A stretch of DNA of 64,000 bases from Branchiostoma floridae (Eukaryota; Chordata; Leptocardii; Amphioxiformes; Branchiostomatidae). The notes under the pieces are model-generated. The model saw only the letters and a list, made by a program, of their open reading frames with translations. It was not told where the DNA came from and ran no database searches. The position numbers and the translations under genes are program-made. Below, one piece after another: positions 12,642 through 32,729 of the stretch; position 1 is the stretch's first letter, and each line of letters starts with the position of its first letter. Where the stretch lies: assembly GCF_000003815.2 (NCBI RefSeq), contig NC_049992.1, positions 15,175,525 through 15,239,524 on the forward strand, in the 5' to 3' direction.

Positions 12642-14710
12642 TGAGATTATTTTTTGCGCTGAAAATTACAGTTTAAAACATTCCAGAATAACTCTTAGTA
12701 GCAGTACAAAACTGATTCCACCAATAATATAGACCATCAGTCCCAGCTAGTTGTCCTTTCACATTCTCCTACGCAGAGGGACCACAGTCGTGTCAAACCT
12801 CCTTGTGTTTACCTCTGCTATCTTGTGCACTCAGACCAGTTAGGGACCGCCCTACTTATAAATATTAATGAGCTTGCCCTCATATGGGCATTCAGCCGTT
12901 GGGGATCGGGCATAGGAGGATGGAGCCGTGTAATACGTAACATGATTGGCTGATAGCTTCCCATCGGCCTTTGCGAGACAGCTTGCGACAACAAAAAGCC
13001 CAAGAAAAGCCTATTCTCTAATTGGTTGACAGCTGGTTTGTGGCGACAATCATAATAACCACTGATAGGGCATGAGATAGCAGGGCCCCATAGGCTAATG
13101 CCGTTTGGGACCGGGCGTTAGGAGGATGTCCTTTCAGCACCGTGGAGAGACACCATGCTGCTGTTAACCTTATCACGACAGTAATGATATGTATCATAAT
13201 GGTGAAGATGATGAATGATATGTAGAAAACGCGATGGATCAATTACTTAAGCTCTCAAAACATAAAAGAAAAAAAATATTCAAAGATGTCTAACTTGTTA
13301 TCAAAAGATATGAATTTGGGTCTAGGCTTCATGATGGTTATAAATCCGATACACAATATTCTTTGATACACAATGGATTATCATAAAAGGTTGAGAAAAA
13401 ATCTAAGCGCAGCTCACCCCAATAATGCTACATCAGTGTAAAAGCGAATGGCATTTCGTACAATGCTAAGTGTAGTTGAGTATTTGCCAAGCTACAATTT
13501 CAATTTGCGTCAGAGGACTGTGGAGAATAGTGTTCTGATTTGCTTGTAGAAAGCCACCATTACCCTGGCGGGCCTACCTACAGATAGCCAAATGATCTAC
13601 CCGCTATGATCATTGTTATGGTCACCAACAACTTCTTTCCTACAACTTAAGAATCTCTAGATTGAAAATGGCCCTGGTGTCAGGCCTTATTACAGTTCAA
13701 GGAAGTCAATTCCACGGGTGCGGCGCATCCGGTTCTATTAAAAGACACAATTTACGTGGCTGACAGTGTCTTGACCTTTTGGGTGGCCAGGAGGGTGGGG
13801 AAGGGGTATTCATTACATTGCAAACTGACACCAATGACAGTGTTTAAACATCTACTTGTCAAATGAGCAACTCTTACTTACAACCTGACATGTCATCTAT
13901 CTCTTTTGAGGTCACCTTCGGTAGGTCTATATTACAGCGGGAAGCCTTTGTTATATATATATATTAGTTGTGAAGAATCAGTTTTTAAACAAGAAAGACG
14001 ACTACGTTTATGACCTTCTTCCACAGATCCAGACGGCGATACATTAGAGAGCAAATGATCTCTCCAGTGCTGGCAAAATATCTTATCTTAAAAGCCTTTC
14101 TTGCCCGAGGTCGATCAATCATAAGTTTGAATCATTATCTATGTGCAATTTTCAGCAGGCGTAAGTATGTTGTGTTATCAATCATACAGCACCGGGGAAC
14201 GGCGCTTCTAACATGATTAGTGCAATCTCATCAGCGATTATTTCGCAACCGATATGCTATCACTTATTAGGCATGCGGGTAATCACATTATCAGTGGGCA
14301 GGACAAACTGTCCTATCTAACTCTTGTCCATTAGTGTAACGACTACGACGTGAATTACATAAAACTCCATCTGATCTGTGATTAAGAGAATTAACCACCT
14401 AGCTTGGTATCCCAACTTTTCTTGTTTAAGAGAGAAAACGTACCAGAACAGTTAGCCTTTAGACCTTACCAATTTTATGTGTTGCTTCTCGGATTCCTTT
14501 TTTTTCATTTTCAAAAAAAATTAAACAGGTTTTTCTATCACAAAACTGTAATATAATATATAATAAATAGTACCATTCTGAGCCACATACACATAATTTC
14601 AGCCGAAAAACAATGCCCTTTATTCAAAACATTGGTAACAAATCAAAGGAAGGAATTTCTTATACAAAACGTGCCATTAAAATCCTCAGGCTCAACCCTA
14701 TTTCATCGAG

Positions 14711-14750
14711 CTCCCCCCCCCCCCCCCAGACCCTACACACCCCACCCCCC
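14711..14750. repeat. Poly-C tract
   Basis: A run of about 17 cytosines followed by C-rich sequence (CCCCACCCCCC). Similar homopolymer tracts occur as poly-G at about 35175 and 35630, and poly-C at about 36850. These are simple repeats, probably unstable and prone to sequencing error. Confidence 0.8.
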
Positions 14751-15829
14751 TACATTGCCACGCGGTGAAGGGACAATAATCCACGGACATCGGAGTTTTG
14801 CGTTACACTGTCTAGAAACTGGCCAGTTGAGCAATATTTCGGTTTAAAAAACACGTGTAAATCAACATACATAGTATCAGTCAAAACCTTATTTAGTAAT
14901 CACCGCTTCAAAACATATTGACATACTGATCATAACTGACGAATGAAACTTATATTTTATTGATTGCCCTTGTGTGGTAATACATAATTGTTCCCTCCGT
15001 GATCTATGTTGCTTTCACAAACCAATTAGAATTCCAACCACGTAAAATCTAGGTCATGGTCAAAGAGCAGGACCCAGAAAATTACTTTCATTTATATTCA
15101 TCCACGGTAAAACCCAATACTGATTTATAGCCAGGAAGCCGACATCGCAACCAGATAACATATATCGGAGCCATGTAGGCTACAGGAGTGTAATATTTTC
15201 ATATCGTAGACGGAGAACTAAGACCAAAATGGCTTATCTAACGTTATCCTACTAGATCGAAAAAAGCTGCAATAGGTTAAAACCTTTCCTTATATAACTT
15301 AATGTGGCTTCGATAAACCAGACACATGAGTAGCACTGACAATTTTATATTTCTCGTGCGTTTTGACAAACCGACAATAGCTAAACCCATACAGTCCTAC
15401 ATTTTCACCATTACCAAGAAGCGAGAAGAAGCCGAACTTTTGTGTTAGACTAGATTTGTGATACTTTTATATGTATATATGTTGACTTGTTGTGACCTGT
15501 ACTTAGCTCGGTTGGGCAAAACTGTACAATAAAGGTCTTCATTCATTCATTCATTCATTATCGCATGAACGTAACGTAAATAAGTTTAGCCTCATCACGT
15601 TTCATTGGCATCGGAAACAAATCAAGAAGATATCGTTACGAAGAAAACCGATACAGTTTGAACTTAACGTCATCCTCAAGGGAGTTATCTATAACCTTTA
15701 AACAAGCCTTTCACTCCGTATTATAGGTAACCTTTCTCACTTTTCACTCCATTTGTACTTATTTGCGTTTGTTTTGTTGTTTTTTTTGTTTTTTTTTCTA
15801 AATCGTTGTTCGTAGGGCCTGATGTTACC

Positions 15830-16245
15830 ATCATGGTAATGAAGAGCGGCCCATAGCGATAACTGTAGCAGCATCTCTTCTCCCTGAGTCAGAAACATCA
15901 AGCTTAAGCAAGCTTGACTTCACTGACTCAATAGGCGAAGCAGGGGTTACGAGGCTGCTCGGGAAATTCCCTACCCCATTTTGGCCGGAATGGTTTGATC
16001 CGCCACATCGCACCATCGCACATGTGGCGGGTTCTTTTACGTGCCCGGGGTGTGGCTCTCCCCAAACACGGGACCTCCATTTAACGTCCTATCCGAGGGA
16101 CGACTCATTTTCACTTGAGTAAAGTGAGGAAAGTCGTGTAAAGTGCCTTTCCCAAGGGCACAAGACCGGCAACACGGTAGGCGGATTCGAACCGGCGACC
16201 TCTCGGTCACGGGCCGAATACACTACCACTGTGCTACGCGGCCCC
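15830..16245 (-). mobile_element. tRNA-derived SINE
   Basis: Read on the minus strand, the right end has a Pol III A box-like block (TAGCACAGTGGTAGTG, about 16222-16238) and a B box (GGTTCGAATCC, 16183-16193), the hallmark of a tRNA-derived SINE head. The body carries GAGGTCCCGTGTTTGG and CCACATGTGCGATGG. Body fragments recur at 20215-20560 (opposite orientation), 60395-60492 and 61125-61320. There is no coding capacity. Confidence 0.75.
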
Positions 16246-17058
16246 ACACAACATTCCCTTAACGTTTCACAAAGACGTGGAGGTGAAAGGTTTTTGCTTC
16301 CTCTCAGGTAAGATGAGTACAACAGTACTTCTCTTACAGCAAAGCCCGGTCCTATTGCCACTTCTCTTTCATGTTACCTATTTCATTATGGCGGCTCACA
16401 CCAAGTCAATAAACAAGGGCAGAAACCTTTTTTGTAGTTTCAAAAGCAGCCACGTCATTGATAAATTACTAGAATCACCGCTGCGAAATCCATGTCTTTA
16501 CCTTACCCCTTGGGACATCTTCCTTCGACTTCATACATACAGCTTAAGAGATAACGGGAGAAGGACATACTCAGTCGATCAATAATGTATGAAAGGCGAA
16601 TGACCTCTTCTTAAAGAAAGTCAATAAGAAATGTGTCTTGGGTAGTGCTGACATAGATAGAATGACATATACATTGAACTGATAACTATTACTAATTGAA
16701 ATGTCAGAAAGACATCATAGTAAATATTTTGTTCTTGGCTAACATGTACATACAGGTAGCAAAATGGGCATTCCTTTATAGATCTTGAAATATACTGGAA
16801 AACGCCCCTTTGCCCTGGTAAAATAACCAGCAATGGATGCAGCACAATCTAATATTATGGTAGATGAATATGGTGGTAGATTACAATCCATAACTGTTCT
16901 CGGGAAATTTGATTATCTGTAGAAACCTTTCTTGACAAAGATGTCAGCTTTTAATGTTTAGCTCTAAAATCAAAATCAGAAACTAAAACTAAGTCGGATA
17001 TAAGAAAACATTATTGAGCCTGGTTTAATCAAGTCAATGGGAATCTGAAGGAGAATTC

Positions 17059-17725
17059 GAAAAGGAATTGAGTAGGCGCGAAAAGGAATTGAGTAAGCGC
17101 GAAAAGGAATTGAGTAAGTGCGAAAAGGAATTGAGTAAGCGCGAAAAGGAATTGAGTAAGCGCGAAAAGGAATTGAGTAAGCGCGAAAAGGAATTGAGTA
17201 CGCGCGAAAAGGAATTGAGTAAGCGCGAAAAGGAATTGAGTACGCGCGAAAAGGAATTGAGTAAGCGCGAAAAGGAATTGAGTAAGCGCGAAAAGGAATT
17301 GAGTAAGCGCGAAAAGGAATTGAGTAAGCGCGAAAAGGAATTGAGTAAGCGCGAAAAGGAATTGAGTAAGCGCGAAAAGGAATTGAGTAAGCGCGAAAAG
17401 GAATTACGTAAGCGCGAAAAAGAATTGAGTAAGCGCAAAAAGGAATTGAGTAAGCGCGAAAAGGAATTGAGTAAGCGCGAAAAGGAATTGAGTAAGCGCG
17501 AAAAGGAATTGAGTAAGCGCGAAAAGGAATTGAGTAAGCGCGAAAAGGAATTGAGTAAGCGCGAAAAGGAATTGAGTAAGCGCGAAAAGGAATTGAGTAA
17601 GCGCGAAAAGGAATTACGTAAGCGCGAAAAAGAATTGAGTAAGCGCAAAAAGGAATTGAGTAAGCGCGAAAAGGAATTGAGTAAGCGCGAAAAGGAATTG
17701 AGTAAGCGCGAAAAGGAATTGAGTA
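17059..17725. repeat. 21-bp minisatellite, about 32 copies
   Basis: The consensus unit is GAAAAGGAATTGAGTAAGCGC. Because 21 is a multiple of three and the unit lacks stops in several frames, both strands stay open (plus: repeating SKREKEL; minus: repeating AYSIPFR or RLLNSFS). A distinctive variant block (ACGTAAGCGCGAAAAAGAAT, then CGCAAAAAGG) occurs at about 17405 and again at about 17615, exactly ten units apart, showing block duplication within the array. Confidence 0.95.
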
Positions 17726-17993
17726 TGTGCCGTGATGCAGGCAGTGTGTGACATCTGTGTCAGCTTCAATTTTGCTCTCCACGTTCGAATATTGATTTGA
17801 TACAAACGGTTACAATAGAATGGGCCATGTTGTAGTTATACCACTGAGGAAAAGGTGAATTGCCCTAAATTCGTGCAGGGTATGTATGACAGTATGTAGT
17901 TCTTTTTGGTCACGGAGCTAAGACTCTTGGCACGCACAGTCTTGATTACAGTTACATGGCGAGCAGATAGGTCGTGAACTATCCACAAATTGC

Positions 17994-18199
17994 TTAGGCT
18001 TGGGTCACATTTTGAAACCGGGGCCCGGCCGTGCAGCTTACGGAAGGGAAAAGAATTATATGAAAGACACCAAAATACTCTAAATCTCAACTTACATAAG
18101 ATTCATTGGCAAAAACTGTGTATGTTTCTAGGTCTAGATCTTAATTTTTTGTTTGTATAACCCGGCCTGGCCCCGGTTTTGAAATGTGACCTAAGCCTT
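17994..18199. mobile_element. MITE with about 33-bp inverted ends
   Basis: The left end TTAGGCTTGGGTCACATTTT continues to GAAACCGGGGCC; the right end is its inverse (GGCCCCGGTTTTGAAATGTG through CCTAAGCCTTAA). The flanking TTAA-like bases would fit a piggyBac-type target, but that is a guess. It directly abuts the next element at 18201. Confidence 0.65.
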
Positions 18200-18200
18200 A

Positions 18201-18434
18201 AGGTGTACTCTCACTGCAGTCGCGTCACGCTTGCGTCACTGCGGGGTTCGAAAGATACTCAACGAATTTCAGATATAAGAACGAATTTTCTTACCTTTTG
18301 TGTATTTTGTCGTCTTCTTAGTCATACTTTTACGCATTAGGCGATATCTAAATCATTTTTTAAAAATCGGAGAAAATAACAAAACAGTGACGCAGTGAAC
18401 ACATCCCGCAGTGACGCAAGCTTGACGCAAGAGA
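18201..18434. mobile_element. MITE, (A)GGTGGTATCTCACTGCA family, copy 1
   Basis: Starts AGGTGTACTCTCACTGCA and ends with the inverted GCTTGACGCAAGAGA. The interior shares CACTGCGGGGTTCGAAA, GAATTTTCTTAC, TGTATTTTGTCGTCTTCT and a GTGACGCAGTGAACACATCC block with copies at 25155-25396, about 37025-37255 and 42924-43464. It is non-coding. Confidence 0.7.
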
Positions 18435-20214
18435 TGGCAAAAACAATTCCTGTTGCTTAAAATAGACTTAGAGTCACTTGCCTTGGGACTCTAACAAGAG
18501 CATTCCTTATTCCCCCACCATACCCATAGCCTAGTGGGATAGCACTCAAGCGTCGACCTGAACCAAGCATTTATTTGCCTCATTTTCCCTCTAGGTTTCC
18601 TGAATCAATCTGTACGATACACTACTCATAAAACGTTCGTCCCTTTGGATTCAATTACTTAATATGCCACCAGCACGGTATAATTCGCTTATGGTTATTC
18701 TGTAGTTCTATTCATAGAATAGGATAATGACGTTTGCAAAATAGCAACACAGCCGGATGCAAGCAAAGCTGACAGGGAACATTTTGTAGTAAACACATTT
18801 CAACTCAAATTACTACCAAAGAAATATATTATTAGAATTAATTGAGGATATGCAAAATTATGTTGTCCGGAAACAACTCCAAACATTCGCTATTTTTTGG
18901 TGGATATAGACATTATCTTTGGCAACAGTAATTATCTTTATAACATGTGTTAACAAGGAAATGTCTTGGTAATTGATGGAGAGCCGTATAAAGACATTGC
19001 TGATGGACTATATTAGAGATCGCTTGGAGTATTGAACAAACTATATTCTTATGACACCCCAAGTGTCTGTTTTCTTAATTTTTAAGTTTGTATTTCATAC
19101 ACCCACTTCTTATTTCCCCTACTCGTTTTCTTTGACACACAGGTTATAGATCCTTCCATATTTATCGTGGTTTGTGACATTTTCAAATAATTATCTGAAC
19201 TCACCTTTGATGTAAAATTTCTAAACAATTCTTATGTCAACGTTGATTGACCTAATGTCATATTCCATAAACAATGCCCAGAGCTCGTGAGGGAAACAAT
19301 AAGCCTTCCTAGAGAACATTTTATTCTTCTAGTTGTAGATAACCCATGCAGAGTACGTTCAAAATTAAACAAGACTTGCACCAGGTATGAGCTGGCCTGG
19401 CCATCTTTAACCTTGAGTTGTATAAGCCGAAGACGTACCACGAGTGACGACCACCCATGCCATTTTCCGGCTTTTAGAAATAGCCCCGAAAATAGAATCC
19501 CTTCGCCGTGGGATAACTAAGGCAGATCCGGCCTACACGCTACACTATTAACTGTATCCGACACTTGCCATTCTCTCCACGTTACGTCTACTCACACAGA
19601 TCAGACCAGACCAGGCAATATCTACATTTCAACCAAAACGTTATAAGCTGTTGCAAATGTCGTGACATTACATTTGAATTGCCCCCATTACATGCTTGGA
19701 TCAGCTGCTCAGCTGATGTGCGCAATGGATCTGTTTCTACCGGCTTTTACGTACTGATACGTTAGATGTACGCTTTGGGGTGATCTAGAATCAGAAAGAC
19801 TGTGTGAAAGAGGAATACATTGCCATTTTTATGCCCAAAATTGGTATACATAGATTACGTATACTTTCTCCTTTTTTGAAGAGATCAGATTGCGTGACAG
19901 CAGTGGTTCTGCTGTTACCATACCTCTTGCTAGCTTGTAGCTCTTGTTCACCGATACACTTTTCTTGTTGAGTGGTTCTCTTAATTGGCTGTCTGGATGA
20001 TGCTACTGTTCTCGTTTGACGCCAGGAGAATAACGATGATAGAAATGCTTTTCGAAACAATTTAAGTCATCTTTCCTAGCTTTCGGCATCTAGAAGATCT
20101 TAAAAAATATATGAGTTATAACATCACAAAACCAACTAATCATATATCATTAGTCACTGCCTTGAAAATAGAAGTCATGCCAACCGACCACCCACAGTAA
20201 TATGATGATGAATA

Positions 20215-20560
20215 TACATAGAAACTTAGATGGAGGTCCCGTGTATGGGGAGAGCCATACCCCATGCACGTTAAAGAACCCCCACATGTGCGATGGTGCG
20301 GTGTGCGTTAGTGCAAATCCCTCTGTCGGGAGTTGGTGATTCACTTCAAATCACCCGGATGGAGGCCTGGCGAACCTCTGTCTCGTATCAGCCACATGGT
20401 GATCTACATCATTCACCCGGACGGGTGTGTCACCCCGTAAGGGGCGGTATAACCTGTCGTGTGCGAACATGTGCGAACATGTACAGGGTTAGCCCTTGAC
20501 AATAGCCTACGGCTAGTTGGGCAGCCCTTGCTGTTTGTAAACAGCTGAACAAATAGAGAA
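20215..20560 (+). mobile_element. SINE-related fragment, plus orientation
   Basis: GGAGGTCCCGTGTATGGGGA, then GCACGTTAAAGAACCC and CACATGTGCGATGGTGCG, match the inverse of the SINE body at 15830-16245. The tRNA-like head is not recognisable, so the copy is 5'-truncated or diverged. Confidence 0.6.
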
Positions 20561-20607
20561 TAGAGTAGAAACTTCAGACAGATTCATAGACAAGACCTTT
20601 TTACCTT

Positions 20608-20941
20608 ATTGTATTTGTATATGTACCATATTGTAATTAGCCTCAATGTATGGATTTGCAAAATATATCATAATTGGTTATCAGTAATGTCGCAGGAATT
20701 AGATACTGACATTAAAGAACATATAACTAAATCTTATTCAGACACTTAGCCATGTCAAGCAATGGCAATGGAATATTGAACATTATTGTATCTGTATGTA
20801 CCATATTGTAATTAGCCTCCATGCATGGATTTACAAAATATTATAATTGGTTATCAGTAATGTCGCAGGAATCAAATACTGGCATTAAAGAACATACAAC
20901 TAAATCAGTCATGTCAAGCAATGGCAATGAAATATTGAACC
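20608..20941. repeat. 177-bp tandem duplication
   Basis: Copy 1 (20608-20784) and copy 2 (20785-20941) both run from ATTGTAT-TGTA through TACCATATTGTAATTAGCCT, GTTATCAGTAATGTCGCAGG and ATGTCAAGCAATGGCAATG to ATATTGAAC. Copy 2 has small deletions. It is non-coding and appears fairly recent. Confidence 0.85.
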
Positions 20942-21660
20942 TTCCGCATCAAAGTTAAAATCACAGTTTTAGTTCTAATGCTACATGAAATCTAATAGCA
21001 CATCGTTCTAATGCTCAGTTATCTTTGATATCAAAGTGTGAAGTCGTGATCGAGTTGATTGTTTTGACCTTTTTGACGTTCATATTCCTAATAACTTTTG
21101 TTTACTGCTGTCGAGCGCAGCTCTTAGACTTGGAAGTGTGGAAATTATAACATGTCACGATGGCTCTTGTAAGCACCATTATTGAAATAAGCTCATTAAA
21201 AAAGAACTTGAAAAACAGCGGTGAGGCAGAAGATGTTGACACTAACACTTACAAGTTGATTGGTGAGAGAATATGTATTCTACAATGATACCTACCTACT
21301 GATAGATGTTAACAGAACAACGGTATGGATGTATCGAAAAGCCATGGAGATGTATATGATATGAACTAAATGTAAATAATGGGAAAACGTCAAAGTACTT
21401 GAACATGCTCAAGCCACTGATAAATTTGACAGAATCTTGAAAACCTATCTGTAACACATGTGCGTAAATACGCAGCAGTGTCTTGATTTCTACATTCTCA
21501 CACCACAAGCCGTCCATGGTACTACGTTTAACGAATGTCTAATGGGAGGGATGTGGTGATGGGCTGTATGTAGATGAGGGAGAGAGCAAATGAGATTGCC
21601 CTGTATAGCTCTATCGCTACGCACGTTGCTCATTTCAATTTACAGCTAGGATTGATCCAA

Positions 21661-21667
21661 TATAAAG
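21661..21667 (+). promoter_or_regulatory. Candidate TATA box upstream of the kinase gene
   Basis: CCAATATAAAGCGGGC places TATAAAG about 490 bases upstream of the proposed kinase start codon. The position fits a promoter with a long 5' leader, but nothing else proves it. Confidence 0.25.
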
Positions 21668-22149
21668 CGGGCACGCGCGTGGATCATTTTACCAGCAGGG
21701 TGAACATAGCTAGGTCATCCCCTCGGCGGCTTGAACCGGCAGGAATATCTAACATTTCACTGGTGATTTCTTTACTGCGGAGAGAAAAAAGGGCAACTGT
21801 GATTGGAGGAGCGCTGTGAACCCAGTCAGCTGGCTAACAGCCAATGCTGCGGTGAAAATCGATATGTAGACTTTCATTCACCACCAAACAGGCAGCGGTG
21901 TACAGCGGCAGCAGTGGTAGCATCAGAGGCGCTAACTGCTGGTTCAGGCAATCGTGATTTCGGTTGTTGAGAGAGACTTCAAGTTAGAAACCTTGGACAT
22001 GGAAGTCGTTGGAATGCCACAGCGACAAGCATGAATATTCAGTGTACAGCCTATCCAGTCATGTCGCCCGATGATGGGGAAGTGTAACCTCGCGTTCTGC
22101 CGATAACAAAGTCATACCCTGACTGTGAAACAGTTCCACCGACTCCAGC

Positions 22150-30553
<8,404 letters not shown>

Positions 30554-30575
30554 TGCGCTTTGTGGACGGTTTCAT

Positions 30576-30776
30576 TAGTCTCCAAGCAGACCCTACGGTG
30601 CCTTAGAAATAGTATCAAAGCTGGCAAGGGACTTAGTATAGCGGCACCAGGTGCCCGTTTGACTCCCTTTGGCCGGCTATCTCCCTTTGGCCCGGCTATC
30701 TCCCTTTGGCCGGCTATACTCCTTTGCCAGCTTTGATACTATCTCTTTAGGCACCGTATGGTCTGCTTGGAGACTA
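30576..30776. mobile_element. MITE with perfect 8-bp target duplication, in kinase 3' flank
   Basis: Inverted ends of about 55 bp (TAGTCTCCAAGCAGACC at left, GGTCTGCTTGGAGACTA at right) flanked on both sides by GGTTTCAT (30568-30575 and 30777-30784). The centre has three copies of CTCCCTTTGGCC(C)GGCTAT. Eight-base duplications fit hAT or P superfamilies. It begins 23 bases after the kinase stop codon, so it probably lies in the 3' UTR. Confidence 0.9.
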
Positions 30777-32280
30777 GGTTTCATACCAGATTAGTTTGCT
30801 ATTGCTTTTGCAGGAACATGTGGAGACACTGGTGTCACCTCCCAGAGGATGAACTAAACTGAACTGAACTTGCTTTTGCTGCGTTTTACGGACAGAAGTA
30901 TACATGTGTACTTGGGTACAATGTACAGACCCTCTTGTCAACCGAATAGACATGAGTAAGACAAAGTTTATAACGTAATATATAGCTCTAAAGAAGAAAA
31001 TACATGTATATGGTAGTGCCAATCAAACATGAAAACTGCCATGCTTCAGCGCTGGACGCTATTGTTGGAACCCAACAGTGTATAAATTTTAATGCATCAA
31101 TAGTAGTCATAGATATAGAATATGTACAGAATTAATATATTTGCGCTAACTCTTCTTTGTTACAACTCGAGACAAAAAGTATTTTGATGCGTCTGGCCAG
31201 AAAAAAAGTACTGATATCATTGATGTTGTGACATGATTTCCAATTCAAGTGTTCAATGATAATTCAATTGTAGCACACGATCTGCTCCCGTATTAAATCA
31301 ATCTTGCATGTAGCTATTAAGATAGACAACTGTTGCAAAGAGTAAGGGACGTAAGATGTATATTGTTTACCAAATGAAGGACACCAACTTAAGTTACAGT
31401 ATTAGGTCCAAAAAGAGCTGTAAATGCTTGCCTAAATTAAAGTCTGAAAGATTCAATAAATTCCGTGTTTACCTTACAGATATGATGCAATTGTGACCTT
31501 TCTTTTAGCGATCTCAGGAAATTACTCAGACATACAAGCAGAAAACAAGTCTCTGCCAAATCAGGTTGTGGTTCCACTTTTAGGATCATGCCATCTAACC
31601 ATCTGTCAGCCAATCAGAAAATCGGCTTCATCTAAAGAAAACATATGGATGATTCTCTGATTGGCTGGCAGTTGGTAAGAGGCCACGCCCACAAAAGTGA
31701 AAACCTCAGCCCGTTGTAGCTGAGCTTGCATTGAGATGTATTGTTTACGAGTATACTATACCCCTTTCTGCTAGAACGGCGCTCTCGCCATGCTCTCTCT
31801 GCGACCTACAGTTATACAGATCGCTCAACGAATTATATAGAAAAAAAACCGAATCGTTTTACGCTTCAATCGTTGTAAAATCTGTTCTTTATCCAGTTGT
31901 AGAGATTGAATTGTATCTGAATATTGTTAACTTGGATGTCTAACCTTCATAAACGGTTTGAGCTTTGTGTGTTTTGGTGTCTTTTCAGTCACAATTTCAC
32001 TTTTTGTGTGATGCGTCCAGTACGAAATCAAAGGTTACACATATCCTTTTTAGGTCGCATTGAGAGCGCAGCAATACTAGCCCATAGGGTGAAAGTGAGC
32101 CATACTAGCCCATAGGGTGCCACGGGAGAGCCTATTCCTAGAAGAACGCACAAGAAATGGAGATGTCGCAATGCTTTCGATACATCGACGTCTTTTCCAA
32201 GCATGGTCGAAAACCAAGGCAGTTACCAAACCTAAAACTTAAAGTCGAGCTTTGACGTCTATTACAAGTATGTTATGAAC

Positions 32281-32729
32281 TAGGGGTGGGTACCGGTACA
32301 GAAACTTCAGGTGCAGGTACTGGTACGGTCCAGGTCCAGGTCCAGGTCCAGAGAATTCCCTGGACCTGAACCTGGACCGAATTCTTTGTGAATGCTCAAA
32401 ACAATGGTCCATTTCGCTATAAAGGTATCTGTTAGACGATGTATATCCTATCTTTGCCTAAACAACGGTGTCTCTGTTACGTTAGACCAGGTTTGACTGT
32501 AGAAACTTGATAGAAATGACTATCAACACTCCTCAACGTCACTCATGTTATTTTCTAGGATCAATAAGCCTAAAAACGCGTAAGATCCTGTCGCTTTAGT
32601 GCCGGTATAATTTGTTCACTTTCTAATCGGTCCGATATATCCGGTCTACTGATTTTTTTCAGGTCCGTTTTTTTCCGGATCGGTCCAACAAGAAGAAAAA
32701 AAACGGTTTTGTACCGTTACCCACCCCTA
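32281..32729. mobile_element. hAT-like non-autonomous element, GGGTACCGGTAC family, larger copy
   Basis: Ends are TAGGGGTGGGTACCGGTACA and GTACCGTTACCCACCCCTA. Flanks TTATGAAC (32273-32280) and TGATGAAC (32730-32737) agree at 7 of 8 bases, a good 8-bp target duplication. It is 449 bp with GGTCCAGGTCCAGGTCCAGG direct repeats inside the left end and no transposase. Confidence 0.85.

Larger units (their letters stand above)
6543..21600. other. About 15 kb intergenic region, repeat-rich, no convincing gene
   Basis: I find no set of phase-compatible exons here. Open frames are short (mostly under 100 codons) and match no family I know. Supported contents are listed separately: inverted-repeat elements at 8143-8591, 12405-12641, 17994-18199 and 18201-18434; minisatellites at 9257-9700 and 17059-17725; a SINE at 15830-16245 and a second in opposite orientation at 20215-20560; and a 177-bp duplication at 20608-20941. 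One orphan exon candidate at 10321-10446 is described in the findings. Confidence 0.6.

Noticed and set aside
16976-17782. 268-codon minus-strand and 227-codon plus-strand reading frames
   Set aside because: Produced by a 21-bp tandem repeat whose unit length is a multiple of three. No start context, splice signals or non-repeat domain.
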